Position numbers and translations under genes: made by a program
The notes under the pieces: model-generated
Databases searched by the model: none
What the model was told of the DNA's origin: nothing
What the model saw: the letters and a program-made list of their open reading frames with translations, nothing else
NCBI RefSeq assembly: GCF_965638725.1
Contig: NC_134949.1
Coordinates: 126,292,294-126,356,293, forward strand
Length of the DNA: 64,000 nucleotides
Source: Aptenodytes patagonicus
Taxonomy: Eukaryota > Chordata > Aves > Sphenisciformes > Spheniscidae
Direction of reading: 5' to 3'
In this document: in pieces, positions 12,745 through 24,661 of the stretch
Numbering within the stretch: the first letter of the stretch is position 1
How the letters are laid out: each line of letters opens with the position of its first letter

Positions 12745-14259
12745 CTAAGTGATTCTTTTGTTCTTTTTGCTTGTTCATCCTGCAAGTTGTGTAGGCCAGG
12801 GGCCTCGTTTTGGTATTTCACACATCTAATAGTAAATGCATGTGAACTGTTGTAACACATGCTGAACTTGGCCTCATTCTTGAAACCTAGGGATTTGGAT
12901 GGAAGACCCAAGGCTTGCTAGCAGTTGCAGTTCACAGTTAAGAAAACTTCTCTGCATCTGCTGCTGTTCCTTACACATGTGTTTTAGCAAGAGAGGAGAG
13001 CTATCATAGGTGCCTAGCTTCCGTGTGAGCCTGTGGTGGGACAAAGCTTCTGTGAAGATACTTCAGTGCTTACTCCTTGGGAGGTTTAAAGCAGTGGGTT
13101 CCAGGTGCCTTGTATGTGCTTCCTAGGGATGTTATAGCACTGCAGCGAAATCAAACTTCTCCTGTGCTTCAGATGAAGTGACCTAACCGACTGTACGTTA
13201 GCGTTCCTGTCATCCAGATCAATGCTAAGATGTATGGCTTGTGTATGTTTATTTTCTTAAGTGTACAGCTTCATGTCACCAATAATTTATTCAGGCAGTG
13301 TTCATGTTACTGGCAGAACATTTATTCCTTTACATTGTAATCACCCTTTGCTACGTGCCTGAATTATAAAAATAACATAATTACAGTACTAACGGTTGGC
13401 AGTCCTCAGAGTGGCAAGCTCTGAGGCAGTCCTCGAACTCTGTGCAGTCTGACAGTCATTGCCTTCTACTCCAGGCTCCAATTAACCTTATGTCAATTAC
13501 AATTAAATTTTATATCAGTTTCTGTTTAGCAGTTACCATGAAGTGTGCAAGTACCCCAAGTACTCCATTCTCTGCAAATACTCCATTCTTTACATTCTTT
13601 ACATTTGCTCTGTTCTTCACACTCTGCAAGTACTCCCTTCTTTACAAATGGTCAACCGTAAAAGGTGCATACTCATAATCTGAACCACAGATCAGACCAC
13701 TGAGAACCTTTCACAGCACAAGCCCCTGCAAAATGTTCTTTTAACTCCATCGTGTTTTCACTTTTTCAGATGCAGTTGAGTCGTCTAGACAAGTGTTAAT
13801 AATCTGCAGCGTTGAGTAGCTATCATCAGCTTTGTTTTTCTTTGCTCATGCCACAGTCTTTAAATATGGTAGTCAGAGGAGCCTCAAGTACTTTGATAAC
13901 TCTCTCATCTGAAGAAATCATGGCAAAGTGGTCACTTGAGCAAAAAAGGCACTACTTTTTCAATCACTTTTCAGAATAGAAGCAATCTTACAGAGAGTTG
14001 GTTTGAAAGTGGGACTTTGCACACACAGCTTGAGCACTTTTAAATGAACTGCCTTCTAAGGAGGAGTGAAAAGCTTTTCCATGGACCTGTAATTCTGAAA
14101 AATTAATCTGGGGAAATGCTGAATAGCTTTGGACTTTAAAATAATCAAAAGACCAGCAAGTTAAACACTTAATTTTATTTGGGGGTGAGGCCATGGGGTG
14201 TAGGATCCCTAATGCAGATCTCCTTCCTTACCTTCTCTGTCATGTGCTCTACACTACAG
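12745..14259. other. Stretch before the unrecognised gene; possible missing 5' exons
   Basis: No exon can be supported with confidence. At about 13545-13640 there is an imprecise array of CTCCATTCT/TTTACATTC-like units (a degenerate minisatellite). If the gene at 14260 has earlier exons they should lie here or further upstream and must end after the first base of a codon. One weak candidate is bounded by TTTTAG and GTGCC at about 12989-13010. Confidence 0.35.
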
Positions 14260-17200
14260 GCAAACTCGAGTGGTGGAGGTCAGTGCTGTCGATGCCAGGT
14301 GACACTGTCAACCACAAGCAGCAGGTAAGAAACAATTTGCTGTGCTCTCCTGGGCCGGGTAGGTGCTGTGGTCTTCACCGTGCCTCGTGAAATACTTCTG
14401 GGTGGTTAGTACAGCGTGCGGGATCACCACCACAAAATGAGGTTAACACCTGCAGAGCAATTCGTCTTTTTCTAAACCCTAGCAAGTAAATCCACTGGGA
14501 AAACATGAGCTTTAGGCCGTAGCATTACTTAGGGCCTGGGTTCGTGTATTTAAAAGCAAAATGGCACAGCAGGTGACAGCAGTGTCTTTCCAGAGCCTCT
14601 GCATCTGTTTGTAGGAGTACCCGACCTCCCTGCGGTTACCTGTCCTGGACAGACACTGGAAGCCACAGACACAGGTGGAGGTCACCCTGCCTTTCACTTG
14701 CGGCTGGGAGGGAAGCCAGCAGCTTTGCCTCTAACGCACCAGACTCCTTTCCTGTGCTTTGCCGGTGGCAGGCTCCCATTTCAAATATCCCCACCAGCAC
14801 CAGCCTGCTGGTTGGCATTCCTCACAAGAAGTGTTCGAGTACGTCCCTCGTATCCCCTGACCATTTAGGTAGAGGTTTTAGATAGAAGTAATTAGAAAAA
14901 GTAGCTTTTGTTCCCTCTTTTCCCTCTAGCATGAATGTGACACAACCAGTCCCGTAAAGAACGAAGTACCTGGACAGAAGCCCTTTTTTATCTGTCCGTT
15001 TAAGAGAATGAAAAGCATTTCAGGGTCTTGACATGTCTCTTAAAAATCCCTGGATCCCTGACAGCCCAATTTGATGGCAGCAGTAGGAAATATTAATCAA
15101 ATAATAGGTAACATTTTCAGTTTCTCAGTGGTAACTGTTTCTTTAGGTTCTTTGTGTAGTGTTGTCTACCTCAAAATGGGAAGTTTCCACTGTATTTAAA
15201 AGAAAAATACAAGAAAGGAAAAGTTCTTCAGTGAAAGATGCCCTTTCGCAGGCAAGCTGGGCTTAAAGCAAAACTCCCACTGACTGCAGTCCACTCAGAA
15301 GAGCAAAGGGAAGTTAGTGCTTTTACTTACACATAATGCCTGGTGGGAAGTAATATACGAGTGTCATATCTCTGATCTCGCCTTAGCTGCAAGTGAAATG
15401 CTGAGCGATAACTAGAATTCAGGGGATTAAGATGGGTGGTTTTAATAACGTTTGAGCGACAGCAACTCCTCATTTCCTGGGACTCTGAAGTTTTGATTTC
15501 ACTTCTCTGCTGGTTTTTTTGTGGTTTTTTTTTTCTTTCCGGGACGATTTTCAGCAGCATAGAAAATGCAGATTCTCCCCATCCAAGTACAAACTTTACA
15601 CTAGCAGCTCCAACATGACTTCTTCCCTCTTCCAAAGACAAGAGCATAGAGACAGATGCTTTAGGCTGGCCCAGTCTCCACTGCGGGTCTCATTAAAAAT
15701 TTTGAAATACTTTTTTAATAGTTATTTTTCAGCCAAAAGCAATATGCATTTCAACCTTGTACTTCTGATATAAATCTTGTGTGGTTATGCTTTATATAGC
15801 TGCTTTCTATCTCCTGGGCATTCTCTACCAGAGTTCTCAGGAATGAGACTGAACTTCTACTTTCTCCCCCAGACCAGGAGGTCTATGACAACCTGGACTT
15901 GGAAAAGAGGAATGTGGTCATGAAGTAAGACTTTGCAAAGGGTTATTAGTGCTTTGAGGTCACATCTGACTATACGTTCCAGTTTTGCTCCCATCCTGGT
16001 CCTCTGAATGGCATTGTGCTACCTGATCAGATTTTTAGTGCCTGCAAGGACTAGAAGTGGAAGAATTAGACCTCGTGTATCTCTGGATTTTGCAGCCAGA
16101 ACAGAAAACACCATGTACAGCTAGTTTCTGATTTTCCTTCTGATAACTTACAGGACAGAACTGGAGCCCAGGAGCAAAGCTCTGCTTTCTGTGAGACTTA
16201 TGTCCATCACGGTGATCCACATCTCTGGATACTTAGTTACTCGCTGAAGTCTCTACTTGCCATGCTGCCACTCACCAGCTAAGCAAGCATTCCTTGCAGC
16301 AGATGAACAGGAGCTCAACAGTCCCAAATCAGCAGTCTTTTTACTGCTGATTGTTGAAAATCCCCATTGTAACAAGAATGGAAGAGATTTCTGTACAACG
16401 TGAGGTATTCCTGCCCACTGCAGGCACAAGGCAGTTTGAACTGATTTGGTCCTTCCACAAGAAACCTTCAGCCCTAAGGGGAAGTCACTTCTGCAGTGAA
16501 TTATTGCCTGCTCTGCTGTGGACTCAGTAATTTCCTTGAGAGGGAAATCTAGAAACACAATCAATAGCTTTCAAGTAAAAGGAAAGGGACATATATGGTA
16601 TTCTACAATTCACAAATTAATTTCCACTTAGCAACTTTTCAAGCCATTGGGTGGAGATAAAAAAGCATAGTTAACAAAGATAAAACTACTGCTCTCCATT
16701 TAGTTTCAGCTCTAAGCTAGCCGATTTGGGTAGGTCACAGAAACCAGCCGTAGCAATACGGAGCTCGACAGACTAACATAGGCAATGCTGAGCCTCACGC
16801 TGCTCCAGCTCGACTGCTGCCAAAGTTGGTTTCAAGCCAGTCCCTGAACTTTCTCATCTGCTAGTGGCTTTCTGGTGTTGTAGCACAGCAAAGCTCCCAG
16901 CAATAGCACTTACACAGCACCATGCAGTTAGCTCTGCAGTTTACTGAAGAACTTGAGCCTTAGTCAGTCCTGGAGAACACAAAAAATTACAGGCTTTTCC
17001 CTCATTTATTTTACTAGTTCTTGGTAAGCATTGTCCTGGCAGTAAATAATCTCTTCTAGTTTGAATTGTTCATTACTCCATCTGAAAAAGCATTTAAGCA
17101 TAGAGAAGCACTGCTGCCCCAGCTGGTACAGGTGTTAGCCCTGACTATCATCTGCTCCAGGAAATGGTATAGTGATGTAAAAGGTAAGATTTATCTAGAA

Positions 17201-20200
17201 ACTCTGAGATCTGAATTGTGCTATTTACTAAAGGCTATGGCATTTTATTTTATGTCTTCAGCTTTCCTGATTTTTCCTACAGCTCTTCACATGCTTCACT
17301 GTGCTCTGATTAACACAGTAATTAATTTTTTCCAGGTTACTTGCAAATAGTCGAGGTTTTAATAAAAAGTGCTGAGAATCCCACCGTTTATAACCACTAC
17401 CACCACCAGCTGTACCCTCTGCTGAGCGTGCCTGGCTCCGTAGCAGAGGTGGCAAACAGGAACATGTTCCTCAGCCAACTCACTAATGGTCAGTTAAAAA
17501 AAAACCCAAACAAACAAACAAAACCCAACCTGCAGACCTGGAGCTGGACAGAACTGGTTTTGGGGGGAGCAAAGAGAGCAAGGAAATAATATCTAATGTG
17601 TAAATGGCACTGTATATAGTAAATTCAGATGTAACCTGGAGCTGCAGACCAATGAAGGAAGAGAAAGGCGTAAATATGTGTTAGCAAACATACATATGTG
17701 ACCCTAAGTGGGAGGAGGAAGCGGGGGAGGGGGGGGAAAGAAAGGAAAAAGAGAGGAAGAAAAAACAACGACATGAACATTGTATTCCTCCCTGTGAAGG
17801 ACTCGGGTGCTGACAGCTCACTGTAGTATCCCACCACCACCAGCATGAAACCACTAACCTTAGGACCCAGAGAAGCAGTGGAGGAGTGAGCTAAGAAGTG
17901 TGTGCTACAATTTTTATTGTGTTATTGCTATTATTGTGACTTTTTCTGTATATAAGCACACTACCTGCATTATTGTTCTTTGTTTCTCTGTAATAATTAG
18001 ATCATGTAATAATGATTCTTGAGTTAGTCTGTTAAGATTTCCATTATACCAACAATCAATTGATGGCTTTACTTTATATGTATATATATATAAAAATAAG
18101 GTGTGCTTCCTTTTTGCCCATAAACAAAAGTTTGAACGTAAGAGTGCTCCAGCTCCTGCTTGCAGTGCACTTTCTCCCTGGTGACCTGGAGTGGAAATTT
18201 GTGCCTCTTCTACTACCAGCTAAGAGCTGCAAGAGACAACTTCTCAGACCCTTTTATCATGTCTCCCTTTCCACTTCCCGACTGAGGTATTCCTCCCTCC
18301 TGCTCTTTGAGTGAACCAAGCCTCTTGCCTGCAACAAAATCTTGCCTGTTCTCCAGGTAAGCTATAGGAGCAGAACATGAGAATGTACAAAATGGCCCTA
18401 CAGGTTATTTGCCTTCCTTCAAAGCTGGAGCCATATAAACTGGTTTTTTACAGACTCAGAAGCACTCTATTTTATACAGGGTGTCTTGTCTGTATAAAGT
18501 TACTCTCAGGATCATGGGTGTATATGCATGCCCTGAGTATGCATCTTCTCCATGTTCAGATGGGGACATTACCCACTGATTTATTTAGAGATATGACTTG
18601 GCAAGTGCCATTGAGAGGCTGTTTGGGAATCCCTTCATTCCTCACCCTCCTCACAACCCTCTCCTTTCCTGGAGAAAATAATGACAACGAGGTTATGAGA
18701 GTAATTTTGGCAGCCCAGATGCCATCATTTTCAGTTTCCTATCTATAGCAGTCTAGACCCTTCCTCATTCCTCCCCCAAATATATAATATGGAGGGATGG
18801 TCTGTAACCCTCTTTGTCCAAGTTCTTTTGTTTTGCAAGGATAGCCAGCAACGCCAGGGGATTTTCAACATTTTCCAATGTGTGAATCATTTAGGAATAG
18901 CAAATGGGCTTACAGGGTCTCGCATACAACTAAACCTCACTGATCTACCCCATATTTGGATGAAAGAATGAGCTAATTGCCCTAGGGTTTTTCCAAGCAG
19001 CAATGTGGAAGCAATGTTGAGGAAAATGAACTCCATTGACCAGGAGACAGAGAAGTGCTAGGAGGAAAAGAAAGCAGGCTGCTGCTGAAATGGGCAGGCC
19101 TTGTGGCTTGGCCCATGTTTGCCCAGAGCTCAGCTTGGGTGTAAACTGCCACCCTCTGTCAGGGGAGCCAGGCTCCCCGCTCGCTCTGTCACACACACGC
19201 ACGTGAATTCGGGACCCTCTCCGTGATCAGAGGCTTTCATCTGATGATGGCAGCATCCCTGGGATACTATAAGCAAGAAAGCAATCTCTCCTGCTCCTTC
19301 TTTCAACAGTAAGGGAGGGAAAGGGAATGAGAAAAGTTTGAGAGGTTAAATGGAGCCAAGAAAGAAAAAGCACAGAGCAAGCCCTCAAATAAGAGCCTTG
19401 TGGGGCTACAAAACCCAAGCCTGTGTTCAGAAGAAAATCCTTTCACACAATCCTAATCAAAGACTCCTTGTTCCTAGAATAACAGCCCTGTCTACAGAAT
19501 TAAGTTGTTTGCCTCCACTCAGAGATGATGGCACACAGTGGTCTTTCTCCATGCTAACCTCACAGCCCTCATTTGCTCGGCTCTCCACTGTTCTCCGGGG
19601 AACAAATTGCGGCTCTGCAGGGACTGCCCCTCGTGCACAGCAAATCTCTTCAAAGACCAGGACACTTTAACTTTTACTCCTATAAATATGTCAGCTTCTC
19701 AGCTGGAGCTCTTTTTGGCGCTCTCTGGGTTCAGCATCTTGCGGCTGGTCTCCCACAGCTGATCTCACAGTCCCTGGCATCTGGGAGGCAGGGGACCTGA
19801 TTTCAGTGGTTATTCACACTTGGCTAAGTACACTTCCCACTAGCAGCCATTAAATCCTGGTCTAGGGACAGGAGACCCAATACTCAGTGTATCTACAGGG
19901 GTATTTATTCAGACGAGCTAGAAACTAAAATTAGAACGGAAAATAACCTCTCATTTTGTCGCTGTAGCTGATGTGTTCAAAGCAAAACAAAAGCAACCCC
20001 CTTCTGCAGAAAGAATGCAAAGCAAATGTTCGCTTCCCCTTCGGAGGCCACTGCTGTGTGACTCCTCACGAGTCTGTCTTTTATAACCGAAGACACCACC
20101 CGTAATTGCTCTGCAGTTGCCCAGTATTAAAGATCAAGGAATCTAACATTTATTGTGGTAAGTGCTTTCTCCTGACACGGAGGATTTTCTGATCAGGCTT

Positions 20201-22935
20201 TTAATCCCCTTCACTTCAAATGCACAGTGCTCTTTACCACCGTATATGTGCATGTGCAAGTACATTATAGTTAGACCTGTTTTACGAACCAGTAGCTCAA
20301 TTTGACAGACAGGGTTGGGGGGCAAAGCTACCCACAGGCTGGCACAGCTGAGAACCGTACTCGGGTTCGCCTGTCCCTGGGATTGCAGATACTGCCCTCA
20401 TTCCCCTCCAGCTCGCTCAGGCCGTGTCTGGCTCCCTCAGCATGGACCAGCAGAGGTGGGGCAAAATACTCCCTGCCGAGGCCTCACCATACGCAGCTCC
20501 TCAGGGAGGAGGAGGTTGCTTCGGATGACATTTTGTTTGCTCTCAGGGACTGTACACCTGAGAGTGACTGAGGTGCATTAGATGCACTCCTGGCGCACAC
20601 CTGCTGGCGTGCTCTCACCCATCTCGTCCATCTGTTTGGATGCACTGAGTCTCCCCTGTGACGTGAGGCAAAATGCCACAGCTGGGGACAACCCCAAGAT
20701 TTGCTTCAAAAGCAAGTCAAAAGTCATGGAGCTGAGGCAAAATGCACCGTTGGACAAAACAGTGCTGCCTCTGCATGCCTCGGTACTGCAGGAGACTTGG
20801 GGTGGAAAGCTGATAAAGTGAACCCTTCCTGCAGTCTCTGGGAAAAGCAATACAGACAGGGCTTTTAGGGTCGAGCTTTTGCCCAACAACCATCTCCAGT
20901 CTGTGCAATTGCTGGCAAAGCCAGGCCCTTTTCTGCTCTGAGGGCTCTCAAGCTGTTGACGAGTTCAATGCAGGGCCAGGTCTTTTTCTCTCATTCACCG
21001 CCCAAGGTAACTTCTGCCTTCTGATATTAAAAAGAAAAATAATCCCCTATTGGTAAAAACAGGAACTTAACTGCTGCTTTTGGTAGGTAGTCTCCCTATG
21101 TGCAAGACTACCACCACAGTGCACAGTGTTGGCTGAGGAGGAGTTGTTTGGCAAACAGCTATTACAGCCCAATACAACATTTGTAATTCTGTACGAGGAG
21201 AGCATCACTTGCGTTGGCACTTGCTCTCAGGGACACTCCAGTATATCATATAGGAGAAGATCAGGATATTCAATGTACAGTGCAAATACATGATGGCTCA
21301 GATGTGTGGAAGCAGCAGATGCCTCCAGCTGGGGCAGAAAAGGATTAGACTGCAGGGCTTTTTCTGAGGGCCACTTCTCTGGGCACTGCGCATGTTTGAT
21401 CTAAAATTAGGGCTAATTTATTAATCTTTCGAGTGTGTTGACAGGCTCGCTGTCACAGGAGAAGAAGGGACCTCTTGCAGGTGTCATACCTATGCTGAAT
21501 GAGGAGTTCCTCCTGAGTGGTGGTTGTTAGTTACTCTTTGAGGTAGCTTTTTATATCAAGTACACAAGCTATACTGTTCTCTAGTCATCACAAGAGGGTT
21601 GCAAAGGCTCAGCTGGGCATGTGTGGTGATTTCAATGGCTGAAAAGTCCTGTAGACTCAAAGCTTCTTCCGCACAAATAAACAAGTGATGATTTTTAGAG
21701 ACACGTGAAGTGTCTGGACCTCAAAATTTACCAGGACTCCACACATCCCTGTTCACTTCATCGACTACAGTGCTGGCCTGAGGGTGTGTCTGCACATACC
21801 CAGCAACTGCTTTACAGTGATCTCTTCTGCTTTACTGACAGTCCCACCTCTGACAGCTCATGTGTACAAACTGTGAAGGCTTTTTCATCCCTCTTCTCTA
21901 GGGTCCTGGGGTCCTGTTTCATGTCATTTCAGAGAAATGGGCCAGGAGCACAGAAAGCTCAGGTCCCACTGGACTTCCCTGTTGCAAAACCCATGTCCAC
22001 GTACAGCTCCCATTGAAGCTGCTGAGAACCCCCTCTGGAGGAGGGGCTGAGGGCTGGTGAGACTTTGATGCAGAATAACCTTGTTCTGGGAGAGTGCACT
22101 TCCCCAAACACCTGGGGTACTTCAACAAGGAAGTGAAAGAAAATTTCCCTGCTGCTGCCCACAGCTCTCCCACTCTGATCAAAGTGTAACATTCCCCTGA
22201 GATGGGAGCCCAGCCCAGCACCACACTGCGTGCCACACTCCTCCCATCCCTTAGCTAACAATCCCGTGGATAAAAAAGGGAGGTTTTATTTTGTTGTTGT
22301 TCTCTTAACACTTTTATTGGACTGTACTAAAAACAAGGGCTCAAGGGTTTTCTATGATATAATTTCCCACAGTTATTCTTGCAGAGCACCTTGTCGGGGA
22401 TGCAACACATCCCTTAGCTGTCGGGGCTGGCTCTAGCTCCATTAGGGATCCAGTAAAATTAAGGAAAGGGAGGCTTCCTCACCCTGCTCAGCAGAACGTA
22501 AGAGACTCCTTGTTCATGCATATAGTGCTACAACAGTCATTTTCTAATGCTGCTGAAACTGATGTGTAATATCCCAGGGATTTCCACAGAGGAATTTGCA
22601 TTTAGAGATTTACAAGGTAAGGTATTGTTTCACGCGTATATAATTTAGCCACAAAACAACAGTGAAACATATATACACCAGTCAGGGATGACATCATTTC
22701 TTACAGAAAGGCTGTTTCTGAAGTACTGAACATGTGTAAGACACAACTGATGCAATTCAGACATGAAACTGCAGATTTCCTTACGCAATTGTCCCTGTGT
22801 TTATTCCCAAGATGTGGTGAAAGCATTCTCCTTCTTTCCCAGTCCATTGCTTGGTGTCTGCACCTCTGTTTTGCTGGAGCGAAGCTCAAACAGCTTGAGC
22901 TACAAACATATTTCATAGCGAAGAGACACCATTGA
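14260..22935 (+). CDS. Unrecognised multi-exon gene between FAM3B and MX1 (HEAT-like helical protein?)
   Basis: I do not recognise this protein. Exons: 14260-14298, 15873-15924, 16154-16211, 17060-17183, 17336-17488, 18166-18286, 22707-22935 (stop TGA). Each is open in one frame, has AG/GT borders, and all six junctions keep phase (1,2,0,1,1,2). From the ATG at 14292 this gives 247 residues, though the frame is open to the start of the first exon, so more may lie upstream. Visible stretches: DQEVYDNLDLEKRN, TELEPRSKALLSVRLMSIT, REALLPQLVQVLALTIICSR, GYLQIVEVLIKSAENPTVYN, FLPGDLEWKFVPLLLPAK, and a leucine- and cysteine-rich last exon (HETADFLTQLSLCLF). Leucine-rich helical pairs suggest an ARM/HEAT-type fold (inference). 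The 17060-17488 pair and the last exon are the strongest; the first exon and 18166-18286 are the least certain. AATAAA follows at 23417. Confidence 0.55.
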
Positions 22936-24156
22936 TTTAGTTCATAACCTGTTTTGCTAGTATGCCATGGAAGGGGAAACTCAAATTGTAACTGCTCATC
23001 AGTGGTCATTCATGACAATGGAATGATCTGGCATGGAGGACAAGAAGAGGTTACCCTGGCTGGAAGCAGGGATGCCAGAGACAGGACTGCTCCCTGTAAG
23101 GGAGCGAAACTTTCCCTAGGTGATGAGATAAGAAATGCTGCAGCATTGTCTTGTAGTAATGGTGCACTGGGAGAGCTCAGGGAACACCTTTGGGCAGCAG
23201 AGCTGGTGCTGGGGGATGGACCATGGAGCTGAGGCGCTCCGTACTGATGCTCACACGATGGGTACAGGTGCAAGTGTGTATAAGGAATCGGCCCATGCCA
23301 CATCTTTGCATAGTCCTTGTAGAACCGCTTATGGCGGTAGGACTCTGCCCAATACATTGTTCATTGAATCTTTTTGTATTTAAGCACAAACGTGTTTAAT
23401 TCACCTCAAGGGGTACAATAAAAATTCCCCAACACTATTCTGCCAGATCATCTCCTACCATTTAGTTTCCTGTTGAAAGTGCTAATTTACATGAACTGAG
23501 GAGCTCATCTCAGTAATTTCTAATGTAACAAGATTAAAGGAACAGAAGTGGAGTAAGCACATGCAAAGCTAGTTCCACCTAAACAGCTCATGGGCCATCA
23601 TAAACACCACATGCACTATTTTACACTTCAGACTCCCCCCTCCCCCAAATTGTAACTAAAGCGCTGAACAGCTGTGAGGAACTGTCAGGATCCGTTCGCT
23701 CCTGGCAACTGTTTAGATACCATCTTCATAATGATCATTAAGAGATTTCAATATCCCTCAAACAAATAGGTTTAATACTCTAGATAACACAGTTTCAACT
23801 CTTAGCCACACTGCCTTACATAAATTGAGAAAATGGTCCCCCTCTGCAGGCATTTACATAACCTAAAATAAGTTTCTATATGCTTGATATTAATTCCAAA
23901 GATTTGGAAGGTACACCATCCGGTCATTGCTCACGTCACCCAGTGGGGAATGACAGAGTTTTCTACTCTAGGCTGACACTGCTCGGACTAGGGATGCATT
24001 GGACACTAAACCCCAAAAACAGACCCTTCTCCCTTGACAGCACACATCTCTGCTGTGCTAAAGTCACCATTGCTGTGGATGCACAGCCAACTCATCTGCA
24101 ACTACCAGAACTAGGCACTTGCAGCAGCAGAACTACAGGCAGCTACGCAGTTTTAA
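22936..24156. other. Probable 3' UTR of the unrecognised gene, then intergenic DNA
   Basis: The stop codon at 22935 is followed by about 480 bases leading to AATAAA at 23417-23422, a plausible 3' UTR. A TATTTAAG box near 23380 and the AATAAA resemble an LTR promoter and R region, but no TG...CA ends with a target duplication were found. Nothing else is recognised up to the LTR. Confidence 0.4.
23417..23422 (+). terminator. AATAAA signal, possible 3' end of the unrecognised gene
   Basis: Canonical AATAAA in the sequence ACAATAAAAATT, 482 bases after the proposed stop codon. It is the first canonical signal I see downstream of that stop. Confidence 0.35.
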
Positions 24157-24161
24157 AGGAG

Positions 24162-24344
24162 TGTCGTGGTTTAACCTCAGTCGGCAACCGAGTACCACAC
24201 AGCCGCTCGCTCACTCCCCCCTGCACCCCCCAGTGGGATGGGGGAGAGAATTGGAAGAGTAGAAGTGAGAAAAACTTGTGGGTTGAGATAAAAACAGTTT
24301 AATAATTGGAATAAAATAATAATAACTATAATAATAATAACAAT

Positions 24345-24406
<62 letters not shown>

Positions 24407-24656
24407 CAAAAATGTCCCTTGGGCCAGTTTGGGTCAGCTGTCCTGGCCGTGCCCCCTCCCGGCTTCTTGTGCACCTCCAGCCTTCTCAGTTGGCAGAGCA
24501 TGGGAAGCTGGAAAGTCCTTGACTAGTGTAAGCACTACTTAGCAACAACTAAAACATGGGTGTGTTATCAACATTGTTCTCCTCCTAAATCCAAAACACA
24601 GCGCTGTACCAGCTACTAGGAAGGAAATTAACTCTATCCCTGCCGAAACCAGGACA
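24162..24656 (-). mobile_element. Solo ERVL-type LTR, copy 2, core replaced by trinucleotide repeats
   Basis: Reverse-orientation copy of the LTR at 12168: begins TGTCGTGGTTTAACC and ends AAACCAGGACA. The 5-base target duplication AGGAG is exact (24157-24161 and 24657-24661). Relative to copies 3 and 4 it lacks the central part with the CRE and TATA-like sites; in its place is a TAG/ATA trinucleotide array (about 24347-24404). It lies about 1.4 kb upstream of the first MX1 ISRE-like box and points away from MX1. Confidence 0.88.
24347..24404. repeat. (TAG)n(TAA)n trinucleotide microsatellite
   Basis: About ten TAG/GTA units run into about ten AAT units inside LTR copy 2. Likely to vary in length between individuals. 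Confidence 0.85.
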
Positions 24657-24661
24657 AGGAG

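Noticed and set aside
17493-17530. AAACC/AAACAAAC-rich patches, also near 39330, 50780, 55838 and 63373
   Set aside because: Looked at as a possible dispersed element, but they share only simple A/C composition and no common borders.
18377-18748. 123-codon frame, possibly another exon of the unknown gene
   Set aside because: The parts bounded by AG and GT do not fit the phase between 18286 and 22707, and the exon chain closes without it.
23095-23432. Possible second type of solo LTR (TATTTAAG box, AATAAA, TG...CA ends)
   Set aside because: No matching target duplication at any tried pair of ends, and no second copy in the window; the AATAAA is more simply the 3' end of the upstream gene.
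23880-24302. 140-codon open frame
   Set aside because: Its second half lies in LTR copy 2 and the first half has no protein-like character or splice support.
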